From contig PWOE01000017.1 in NCBI GenBank assembly GCA_003557585.1, positions 1 to 7,418 on the forward strand: 7,418 nt of DNA, read 5' to 3'. How positions within the stretch are numbered: position 1 is the first letter of the stretch; the number at the start of each line of letters is the position of its first letter. Both the position numbers and the translations under genes were made by a program. The notes under the pieces were generated by a model that saw only the letters and a program-made list of their open reading frames with translations, did not search any database and was not told where the DNA came from. Shown here one piece after another: positions 1-6,001 of this stretch. Source of the stretch: Candidatus Nealsoniibacteriota bacterium. GTDB taxonomy: Bacteria > Patescibacteriota > Minisyncoccia > Minisyncoccales > CSSED10-335.

Positions 1-930
1 AACTCTGCCGTTCTTTCTGAGGTATATGGTTTTGATTTTCAGAAAGAAGATGAATTTGATTTAGAAAAAGCTAATTCAATTTTAGATAACTTAGGTCTCT
101 TTAAAAATGAATTTGGCATTAGAGAAAAACTATTAAGAGAAGAAAGAACCTTTGAATTCAAAAATGATTTAAGTGTTGGCTCCCAAGGGAGTGAAGTTCG
201 TGAGCTTCAAAAATGTTTAATTGATAACGATTTCCTTGATGCCGACGTCACTGGCTTTTATGGTAGTGAAACAAAAGATGCTGTAATTTATTTTCAAGAA
301 TATTACAAAGAAGAGATATTGATTCCTGCCGGATTCTCAAAGGGCACCGGCATGGTCTCCAAAAGCACTCAGGCAAAGCTTAATGAATTGTGCCAATTTA
401 CACCTGCAATGAAAGCCGAAGCTGTTTTCGTCTTAACAACAGTTGACCAACCGTTGATGATAAAGACTGCTCAAGAGATAAGAAGTCAATTGCAAATGGT
501 TGGTATAGAGATTGAAATCTCTTTACTCGACATCTCATCCTTAGAGAGTAGAGCAATTAAATCGAGAGATTATCAAATTCTTCTCTTTGGTAAGGCTTTT
601 GAAATAATTCCTGATCCTTTTCCTTTCTGGCACTCCTCTCAAAAAACAGAGCATGGCTTTAATCTTTCAATGTATGCCAATGACTCTGTCGACTCTTTAG
701 TCGAGGAGATAAGGCAAGAGTCGAACCAAGAAGAGAGAATTAAATTACTAGAAAGACTTGATAATCTGCTTGAAAGAGATTTACCAGCAATCTTTCTCTT
801 TAATCCTGACTATATCCTTTTCACTTCAAGCAAGATAAAAGGAATAAGTCCTGATCTTATCTTTAATCCATCTCAAAGATTTAAAGATATCAATAATTGG
901 TATATTAAAACTAAAAGAATTAAAAGGTAA
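1..930 (+). CDS. ABC transporter substrate-binding protein, family 5 (SBP_bac_5), C-terminal part with an inserted peptidoglycan-binding domain
   Basis: The reading frame is open from the first base to a TAA at 928-930, giving 309 residues of a protein whose N-terminus lies outside the window. A TTG at 319 lies inside the domain and is not the real start. Visible residues 10-50 look like the DFDxEKAxxILxxxGL...GIREK stretch of oligopeptide/dipeptide-binding proteins. Residues about 57-131 (LSVGSQGSEVRELQ, then FYGSETKDAVIYFQ, then STQAKLNEL) look like a PG_binding_1 domain. Residues about 139-309 return to the family-5 fold: LTTVDQP, AQEIRSQLQMVGIEIEI, DPFPFWHSSQ, YANDSVDSLVEEIRQ and LPAIFLFNPDY. 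Family members are extracytoplasmic lipoproteins or secreted proteins that hand peptides or other solutes to an ABC permease. The ligand cannot be read from the sequence, and the signal peptide is not visible. The gene ends 2 nt before the isomerase gene and is probably co-transcribed with it. Family assignment is firm; the inserted domain is well supported. Confidence 0.88.
   Translation, partial: NSAVLSEVYGFDFQKEDEFDLEKANSILDNLGLFKNEFGIREKLLREERTFEFKNDLSVGSQGSEVRELQKCLIDNDFLDADVTGFYGSETKDAVIYFQEYYKEEILIPAGFSKGTGMVSKSTQAKLNELCQFTPAMKAEAVFVLTTVDQPLMIKTAQEIRSQLQMVGIEIEISLLDISSLESRAIKSRDYQILLFGKAFEIIPDPFPFWHSSQKTEHGFNLSMYANDSVDSLVEEIRQESNQEERIKLLERLDNLLERDLPAIFLFNPDYILFTSSKIKGISPDLIFNPSQRFKDINNWYIKTKRIKR
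922..927 (+). promoter_or_regulatory. Ribosome binding site of the cupin isomerase gene
   Basis: AAAAGG lies 5 nt before the ATG at 933, inside the last codons of the solute-binding protein gene. It is a modest Shine-Dalgarno match, and its position suggests translational coupling with the upstream gene. Confidence 0.55.
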
Positions 931-932
931 TC

Positions 933-1508
933 ATGGAATTGAAAAATCCCGACATTAGATATCTTTATGATATTAAAGATCTTTTGTATGACCAAGAGTG
1001 GCTTAAAGGTGCTGACAATTTCGAGCTCTATTACATGTATCGCAATCTCAAAAAAGAAGACGGTTTGAGATATGATATAACTGTAATCCCTGCAAGAATG
1101 CTCGGTTCGGAATTCACTAAAACGAAGGGGCATTATCATCCTGGCAACTTTGGTGAACTCTATACGGTTCTTTCAGGTAAGGCTTTTTATCTGATGCAAA
1201 AGATAGACGATAACGGCAATCTACAAGATATCTATGCCGTTGAAGCTCAACAAGGAGAGTCAGTTATCATTCCTCCTAAATATGGGCATATAACAATCAA
1301 TCATGGCCAAGAAGAGCTTAAGATGGCTAATTGGGTCTCTGACGACTTTCAATCGATATATGAGCCGATAGCAGAGATGCGAGGTGGGGCCTATTTCCTT
1401 CTTGAGTCTGGCTGGGTCAAAAATAATAATTATAAAGAAATTCCCGAATTAAGAATTGAAAAAGCAAGAACTTCAATCCCTGAAGATTTAAGTTTTCTCA
1501 AAGGATAG
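933..1508 (+). CDS. Glucose-6-phosphate isomerase, cupin (archaeal) type
   Basis: A 191-residue single-domain cupin that should interconvert glucose 6-phosphate and fructose 6-phosphate in the cytoplasm. The cupin metal motif is clear: TKGHYHPGNFGELYTVLSG at 64-82 supplies His67, His69 and Glu75, and PPKYGH at 114-119 supplies His119. These match the two-His, Glu, His metal site known in Pyrococcus furiosus phosphoglucose isomerase, a protein of very similar length (about 190 residues). The family is unrelated to the large SIS-fold Pgi of most bacteria. The ATG at 933 is chosen because AAAAGG at 922-927 lies 5 nt upstream and the start follows the previous stop by 2 nt. It sits in a compact same-strand run with the solute-binding protein and RNase J. 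A phosphomannomutase/phosphoglucomutase nearby acts on the same hexose-phosphate pool. A different sugar-phosphate cupin isomerase is possible, but the motif spacing favours this call. Confidence 0.85.
   Translation: MELKNPDIRYLYDIKDLLYDQEWLKGADNFELYYMYRNLKKEDGLRYDITVIPARMLGSEFTKTKGHYHPGNFGELYTVLSGKAFYLMQKIDDNGNLQDIYAVEAQQGESVIIPPKYGHITINHGQEELKMANWVSDDFQSIYEPIAEMRGGAYFLLESGWVKNNNYKEIPELRIEKARTSIPEDLSFLKG
1500..1505 (+). promoter_or_regulatory. Ribosome binding site of the RNase J gene
   Basis: AAAGGA lies 7 nt before the ATG at 1513, within the final codons of the isomerase gene (stop TAG 1506-1508). It supports the chosen RNase J start. Confidence 0.6.
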
Positions 1509-1512
1509 ATTT

Positions 1513-3186
1513 ATGAAAAAGAAACAAGAATTACAAGTTATACCTCTCGGAGGTTTTGGAGAGGTTGGTAGAAATATGATGCTTCTTGAGTGGAAGAAGA
1601 AGATTTTGATTATCGATATGGGGTTCAGAATGCCTAGTGAGAATATGCCGGGCATAGACTATATCATTCCCAATACAACCTACCTCAATGAAAGAGAGGA
1701 TGATATCTTGGGAGTAGTCTTTACTCATGGTCACTATGACCATATCGGAGCAGTCCCCTATCTGATAAACAAGCTGAAAAATCCTCCTCTCTTTGCCTCT
1801 CCTTTAACCAGAGGTATCATTCTAAAGAGGCAAGATGATTATCCTAATCAACCGAAACTAGATATCACTGAAGTTAAAGACGGTTCCAAGATCAAGCTAG
1901 GAGTCTTTGATGTGGAATTCTTTCATCAGAATCATAATATCGTCGACAATCTAGGGCTCTTTATCAAAACTCCTGTCGGCAATATACTACACACTTCCGA
2001 TTTCAAGTTTGATAAGACACCAATAAACGACTATCCAACTAATTTCAGGAAATTAAAGAGCTTTGGCAAGAGAAACGTTCTTCTCATGATGGCAGATGCA
2101 ACTAGTGCTGAAAGCGAAGGCTATTCTCTTTCTGAGAAGGTTATTTTAGATAATCTTGATGAGATATTCCAAAACTCTAAAGGAAGAATAATTGCGGCAA
2201 CCTTTTCTTCTTTGATAAACAGAATACAGCAGATTATCATTCTTTCTGAAAAACATGGTCGTAAAGTCGTTGTTGAGGGCAATGGCATGAAGACGAATAT
2301 TGAGATTTGTCGCAATTTGAAGTACCTCAGAATAAAGAGAGGCACGATTATTAAATCAAAAGAGATTGATAAGTATCCTGACAACAAGATAACTGTTATC
2401 TGCACCGGAGCACAAGGCGAAGGCAGAGCCGCTTTAATGAGAATTGCTAACAAAGAGCACAAGAACATTCAATTCAAGAAGGGTGATTCTATCATATTCT
2501 CTTCTTCTGTTATCCCCGGCAACGAGAGGGCTGTGCAAGAGCTTAAAGATGATATTCTGAGGCAAGGCACCAAGGTTTTCCATTACAAGATGATGGATAT
2601 TCACGCTGGCGGACATGCCAATGCAGAAGAATTAAAAGAGATGTTAGATATCATGCGTCCTAAGTTCCTGATGCCAATTCATGGTCAATATTCTATGTTC
2701 TCTGCTCTCAAAGATTTAGCTATTGAAAAGGGTATGCCTGAAAAGAACGTTATGCTTGCTGAAAACGGCAACGTTGTTCATCTTTCTCAGTCAAGAATAA
2801 GAAAGGATGAAAAGATGGTTCCTTTTCACCATATCATGGTTGATGGTTTAGGAATTGGAGATATCGGTGAAGTCGTTTTAAGAGATAGGAAAGCTTTGGC
2901 AGAAGATGGAATGTTTGTTATTATAGCTGCAGTAGACAAGAGCCAAGGAAAGATTAAAGGTTCCCCTGACATTATATCAAGAGGTTTCATCTATCTTAGA
3001 GAATCTAAAGATCTACTCTATCAAACAAGAAAAAAAGTTATCAAGATTGTCAATGAATCAGCTGGTCAAGGTGGAACAACTAATTGGACTCATGTCAAAG
3101 ATGAAGTAAGAAATAAAATAGGGCAATTCCTCTACCAAAAGACTGAGAGAAGGCCTATGGTCATTCCAGTTATAATAGAGGTTTAA
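1513..3186 (+). CDS. rnj: Ribonuclease J (metallo-beta-lactamase/beta-CASP RNase)
   Basis: A full-length 557-residue RNase J (Bacillus J1 is about 555). The family combines 5'-to-3' exonuclease and endonuclease activity in mRNA decay and RNA processing. The N-terminal metallo-beta-lactamase domain has PLGGFGEVGRN (11-21) and THGHYDHIGA (71-80), giving zinc ligands His72, His74, Asp76 and His77. His141 (in NHNIVDNLG), Asp163 (in HTSDFKFD) and His390 (in MPIHGQYSM) complete the usual set. The beta-CASP region (about 220-365) includes FSSLINRIQQI and SSVIPGNERAV. The last ~105 residues carry the typical C-terminal domain, with DIGEVVLRDRKALAEDG and PDIISRGFIYLRES. One departure is HAGGHA at 364-369, where the usual motif is HxSGHA/G, so the serine is glycine. 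It starts 4 nt after the isomerase gene and ends 4 nt before trpS. All metal ligands are present, so it should be catalytically competent. Confidence 0.96.
   Translation: MKKKQELQVIPLGGFGEVGRNMMLLEWKKKILIIDMGFRMPSENMPGIDYIIPNTTYLNEREDDILGVVFTHGHYDHIGAVPYLINKLKNPPLFASPLTRGIILKRQDDYPNQPKLDITEVKDGSKIKLGVFDVEFFHQNHNIVDNLGLFIKTPVGNILHTSDFKFDKTPINDYPTNFRKLKSFGKRNVLLMMADATSAESEGYSLSEKVILDNLDEIFQNSKGRIIAATFSSLINRIQQIIILSEKHGRKVVVEGNGMKTNIEICRNLKYLRIKRGTIIKSKEIDKYPDNKITVICTGAQGEGRAALMRIANKEHKNIQFKKGDSIIFSSSVIPGNERAVQELKDDILRQGTKVFHYKMMDIHAGGHANAEELKEMLDIMRPKFLMPIHGQYSMFSALKDLAIEKGMPEKNVMLAENGNVVHLSQSRIRKDEKMVPFHHIMVDGLGIGDIGEVVLRDRKALAEDGMFVIIAAVDKSQGKIKGSPDIISRGFIYLRESKDLLYQTRKKVIKIVNESAGQGGTTNWTHVKDEVRNKIGQFLYQKTERRPMVIPVIIEV
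3177..3181 (+). promoter_or_regulatory. Ribosome binding site of trpS
   Basis: AGAGG lies 9 nt before the ATG at 3191, inside the last codons of the RNase J gene. It is a moderate match that fits a translationally coupled start. Confidence 0.5.
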
Positions 3187-3190
3187 AAAT

Positions 3191-4165
3191 ATGAGAATCT
3201 TTAGCGGCATCCGACCGTCGGGAGAATTACATCTAGGCAATTACTTAGGAGCAATTAAGCAGTGGGTAGAGCTTCAGAACAACAATGAATGCATCTTTTG
3301 CATCGTTGATCTTCATGCGATAACGACTCCTTACGATGCTCAAGAGATGCCTCAAAGGGTGATTGATCAAGCAATCTCCTATTTAGCTCTTGGTTTGAAT
3401 CCTGAAAAATGCATCCTTATCGTCCAATCTCACCTGAAAGAGCATCTTGAATTGGCCTGGCTTTTAGGCTCTATCACACCTATTGGTGAATTACAAAGGA
3501 TGACTCAATTCAAAGAAAAGAAAAAGAAGCACAAAAAATATATCAATGCTGGCCTGCTTAACTATCCAGTTTTAATGGCAGCCGATATCTTGATTTATCA
3601 ATCAGAAATTGTTCCTGTCGGTGAAGACCAAAAGCAACACGTTGAATTAACTCAAACCATAGCCAAAAAATTTAACAATAAGTTTGGAGAGACCTTCAAG
3701 ATACCTAAAGTTCAAATGAATAAAGATGGTGCTAGGATTATGTCTCTATCAGACCCAAAGTCAAAGATGTCTAAATCTGATGGCGGCAAAGGCTGTATCG
3801 ATCTTTTTGAAGAGCCTCAAATCATCACAAAAAAGATAATGAGTGCCGTAACTGACACTCAAAAGAAGATTAAATATGATAGAGCCAAGAAGCCCGGCAT
3901 CTCTAATCTTTTAAATATATATAGTTTACTCAAAGATATCTCTGTTGCAGAAGCTGAAGAAGAATTAAAGGGCAAGAGCTACTCTGAATTTAAAAAGATT
4001 TTAGCTGATTTAACGATATCTTTTCTAGAGCCACTGAGAAGCAAGAGAAATGAATTGGCTTCGCGAGAAGTCTATGTTCAAGAGATTCTTAGCCAAGGCG
4101 CAAAAAGAGCCAAGATAATGGCTCAAGAGACAATGGATGATGTCAAAAAGAAGATGGGCTTATAA
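3191..4165 (+). CDS. trpS: Tryptophan--tRNA ligase (TrpRS)
   Basis: A 324-residue class Ic aminoacyl-tRNA synthetase that activates tryptophan with ATP and loads it on tRNA-Trp; the length is normal for bacterial TrpRS. The N-terminus FSGIRPSGELHLGNYLG contains the HIGH-type signature HLGN at 14-17. MAADILIYQ (129-137) and VPVGEDQKQH (141-150) form the tryptophan and adenylate pocket typical of the family. KMSKS is intact at 192-196, followed by DGG. The C-terminal helical part (about 215-324) fits the anticodon-binding region. It is the last gene of the same-strand run that starts before the window. Its final Leu codon and stop, TTATAA at 4160-4165, are shared with the convergent mutase gene. 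No terminator lies in a gap after it, because there is no gap; a weak candidate lies inside the mutase gene. Confidence 0.97.
   Translation: MRIFSGIRPSGELHLGNYLGAIKQWVELQNNNECIFCIVDLHAITTPYDAQEMPQRVIDQAISYLALGLNPEKCILIVQSHLKEHLELAWLLGSITPIGELQRMTQFKEKKKKHKKYINAGLLNYPVLMAADILIYQSEIVPVGEDQKQHVELTQTIAKKFNNKFGETFKIPKVQMNKDGARIMSLSDPKSKMSKSDGGKGCIDLFEEPQIITKKIMSAVTDTQKKIKYDRAKKPGISNLLNIYSLLKDISVAEAEEELKGKSYSEFKKILADLTISFLEPLRSKRNELASREVYVQEILSQGAKRAKIMAQETMDDVKKKMGL
4102..4124 (-). terminator. Candidate intrinsic terminator for the mutase gene, inside trpS
   Basis: Read on the minus strand, GAGCCA and TGGCTC form a 6-bp stem with a 6-nt loop (TTATCT), followed directly by TTTTT. It begins about 35 nt beyond the mutase stop codon, in the orientation expected for ending that transcript. 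It lies wholly within the trpS coding sequence, in the codons for about residues 304-312. The stem is short and the T tract has only five bases, so strength is uncertain. Confidence 0.45.
4160..4165. other. Palindromic shared stop TTATAA of two convergent genes
   Basis: TTATAA is its own reverse complement. On the plus strand it is the last Leu codon and stop of trpS; on the minus strand it is the last Leu codon and stop of the mutase. The 6-bp overlap therefore gives identical Leu-stop endings to both proteins. Confidence 0.97.
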
Positions 4166-5506
4166 GGATTCTATAATCCCCAGAATCTCTTTTCTCTTTT
4201 CTTTTAAAAGATCTTCTCTGACAGCTTCAATCTTTAAACGAATAAGATCCTCTGTATTGGATTCTCTTAAATTAAACCACCAATCAGGATAAGAGATATA
4301 GACTCCTTCTATCTCCTTTGATTCTCCATCTTTGAAGTGGCTCCTCAGTCTCTCTAACGCCTGCTTCTTGTCTTTAACTTCAAGATTTATCTCTTCGGTT
4401 TGGTAATAGACATTAAGACCCTCTACCAGAGAAGATAGCTTGGCTTTCTTTTCTGAGATAATAGTCATTGCCTTAAGGGTGGCGTAAAGACCGTCATCGA
4501 TACCAAAGTGATCTTTGAACATTATGTGGCCTGACAACTCGCCTCCCAAGACACCTCCTTCCTTGTTAATTCTATCTTTGTAGAAAGGGTTACCGACTCT
4601 CAGCATGATTGGCTCACCTCCCATCTCTCTTATTCTCTCGCCAACTATCTTACTAGACCTTAAGTCATAATAGACTTTACCTTTCTCTTTTTTTAGTTCT
4701 TTTTCTGCAAGAACGACTGTTAAAAAATCAGAAGAAACGATGTCTCCTTTCTCGTCAACCAAGAGAGCTCTATCTCCATCACCATCAAAAAAGACACCTA
4801 AATCAGCTCTTTCTTGTGTCACTGTTGATTGTAAAGACTTGAAATTATCTAAATTATGAGGATTTGGCGGATGGTTAGGAAAAGAGCCATCTACTTCTTT
4901 GAAAAGATGAACCGCCTCTATCTGCAGTGAATCAAGGATCTCTACTCCAGTAACAGAACCGACTCCATTACCATAATCTGCAACAATCTTTAAACCGCTG
5001 AGATCTTTGAACTTATCAAGAAGCTTCTCTTTATATTGAGGAAAAACATCTATCTCTATCACTTCTCCCTTTTCCTTGCTATCTTGAAAACTGTTTTCTT
5101 GAATAACTTTTCTTATCTCTTGAATCTCTTCTCCATGAACCTGTAGCGCCTCTTCTTTGATAATCTTGAAGCCGTTATAGTTAGCTGGGTTATGAGAAGC
5201 TGTCACCATAATTCCTCCATCATATCCTTGATTAGCTATCGCAAAGCTGTGTAACGGTGTAGAGGTTAAGCCGATATTATAGACATCAACTCCCTGACTA
5301 ATTATTCCTTTAATTAATTCTTTGGATATCGATTCAGATGAAGTTCTTCCATCTCTACCGATAACAAGGCCCACTCTTTTAGCATTCTTTCTTCTCTTGA
5401 TTATAGAAGAGAAAGCCTTACCAATTAAAAAAGCCGCCTCCTCGTTAACAGACTCTGGATAAAGAGCTCTTATATCGTAAGATCTGAATATTCTTGGATC
5501 AATCAT
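4160..5506 (-). CDS. Phosphomannomutase/phosphoglucomutase (alpha-D-phosphohexomutase family)
   Basis: A 448-residue phosphohexomutase, typical family length, that should interconvert hexose 6-phosphates and 1-phosphates (mannose and/or glucose), feeding nucleotide-sugar synthesis. All four domains show. The N-terminus FRSYDIRALYP (7-17) is the usual FRxYDIRG region. VTASHNP (101-107) carries the phosphoserine Ser104. DGDGDR (241-246) is the Mg2+ loop. GGELSGH (321-327) is the sugar-recognition loop, followed by DDGLYA. RESNTED (414-420) is the phosphate-binding loop of domain 4. Aligned by eye to Pseudomonas aeruginosa AlgC, the position of its active-site His308 is Asn306 here (VGNPFYK where VGHSxIK is usual), while His329 is kept as His327. 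Lys285 appears to be Arg283. Substrate choice between mannose and glucose cannot be decided. The ATG at 5506 follows an extended -10 element by 6 nt with no Shine-Dalgarno. The last six bases overlap trpS. Confidence 0.92.
   Translation of the reverse strand: MIDPRIFRSYDIRALYPESVNEEAAFLIGKAFSSIIKRRKNAKRVGLVIGRDGRTSSESISKELIKGIISQGVDVYNIGLTSTPLHSFAIANQGYDGGIMVTASHNPANYNGFKIIKEEALQVHGEEIQEIRKVIQENSFQDSKEKGEVIEIDVFPQYKEKLLDKFKDLSGLKIVADYGNGVGSVTGVEILDSLQIEAVHLFKEVDGSFPNHPPNPHNLDNFKSLQSTVTQERADLGVFFDGDGDRALLVDEKGDIVSSDFLTVVLAEKELKKEKGKVYYDLRSSKIVGERIREMGGEPIMLRVGNPFYKDRINKEGGVLGGELSGHIMFKDHFGIDDGLYATLKAMTIISEKKAKLSSLVEGLNVYYQTEEINLEVKDKKQALERLRSHFKDGESKEIEGVYISYPDWWFNLRESNTEDLIRLKIEAVREDLLKEKRKEILGIIESL
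4166..4206 (+). terminator. Possible weak terminator for trpS, inside the mutase gene
   Basis: Directly after the trpS stop, GGATTCT (4166-4172) can pair with AGAATCT (4182-4188), seven pairs including one G-T, with a 9-nt loop. A C/T-rich tract with four-T runs follows to 4206. A rival 5-bp hairpin (GGATT/AATCC, 4166-4179) uses the same bases. The T tract is interrupted by C, so this is weak support. Confidence 0.27.
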
Positions 5507-5512
5507 AGATGA

Positions 5513-5541
5513 AATATATCATGAAACAGAGTCATTTTAAA
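5513..5541 (-). promoter_or_regulatory. Extended -10 promoter of the mutase gene, predicted leaderless
   Basis: On the minus strand a -35-like TTTAAA (5541-5536) is separated by 17 nt from TATATT (5518-5513). TG at 5521-5520 precedes the -10 by one base, forming an extended -10. Six nucleotides separate the -10 from the ATG at 5506, so the expected transcription start is the A of the start codon. The -35 matches consensus at only four of six positions. Confidence 0.6.
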
Positions 5542-5544
5542 GGG

Positions 5545-5573
5545 TTGATAAATTAAGTAAAAGTTGCTATACT
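5545..5573 (+). promoter_or_regulatory. Sigma-70-like promoter of rpsF with extended -10, predicted leaderless
   Basis: TTGATA (5545-5550), a 17-nt spacer and TATACT (5568-5573) make a near-consensus promoter. TG at 5565-5566 one base before the -10 adds an extended -10. Eight nucleotides separate the -10 from the ATG at 5582, so transcription should begin between about 5577 and 5582. This leaves at most a few bases of leader and no Shine-Dalgarno. The -35 lies 3 nt from the -35 of the divergent mutase promoter. Confidence 0.75.
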
Positions 5574-5581
5574 CTCAGCGT

Positions 5582-6001
5582 ATGAGAAAATACGAATTAA
5601 CTTTTTTAGCATCACCTGATTTAAGCGAAGAAGAAGTCTCTGCAGTATTAAAAGAGGTCTCTTCTTTCGTTGAAAAAAGCGGTGGTGAAACGATAAATAG
5701 TCCTAATTTTTCTAGACGAACTTTAGGTCATGAAATCGATGACAACGATCAAGCTTATCTAGTTGAGGCGACATTATCTTTGGATCCTCAAAAGATTAAT
5801 GATCTCAAAGAGATGCTTCTCGGTGAAAAAAAGATTGTTCGACATATCATCGTTACTAAAAAAGAGATTAGCGATAAGCAGAGGGAAAAGTCAGCAAGAA
5901 GAAGGACAAAGCCTGAAGAAGAAGTAGCTATCAAGTCTACTCCTAAAAAAGTTTCTATTGGTGATATTGATAAGAAAATAGACGAAATCTTAAGCGACTA
6001 A
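5582..6001 (+). CDS. rpsF: 30S ribosomal protein S6 (bS6)
   Basis: A 139-residue bS6, a small-subunit protein that pairs with S18 on the 16S rRNA platform. The start MRKYELTFLASPDLSEEE is the classic S6 N-terminus, so the ATG at 5582 is preferred over a TTG at 5564; that TTG overlaps the -10 promoter region and would add MLYSQR. The core runs to about residue 94, with RRTLGHEIDDNDQAYLVEA (46-64) and KKIVRHIIVTKK (83-94). A charged tail (about 95-139) extends beyond the core. It is rich in Lys, Arg and Glu and ends in GDIDKKIDEILSD. It is the first gene of an rpsF-ssb-rpsR cluster with the usual bacterial order. The predicted transcript has no room for the S6:S18-binding leader found in front of rpsF in many bacteria. 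Confidence 0.94.
   Translation: MRKYELTFLASPDLSEEEVSAVLKEVSSFVEKSGGETINSPNFSRRTLGHEIDDNDQAYLVEATLSLDPQKINDLKEMLLGEKKIVRHIIVTKKEISDKQREKSARRRTKPEEEVAIKSTPKKVSIGDIDKKIDEILSD

Noticed and set aside
873..1139. Minus-strand open frame opposite the SBP/isomerase junction
   Set aside because: It lies antisense to two clearly conserved genes, has no family resemblance and is a hydrophobic composition typical of frames opposite purine-rich genes. Other antisense frames in the RNase J and rpsR regions fail for the same reason.
3171..3176. Perfect TATAAT as an internal promoter for trpS
   Set aside because: No -35-like sequence lies 16-18 nt upstream and no extended -10 TGn precedes it. It falls in RNase J codons, and trpS already has a Shine-Dalgarno that a start there would remove.
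5564..5581. Longer S6 start at TTG 5564
   Set aside because: It would place the start codon over the -10 promoter region and add six residues not typical of S6. The ATG at 5582 gives the classic MRKYELTF N-terminus.
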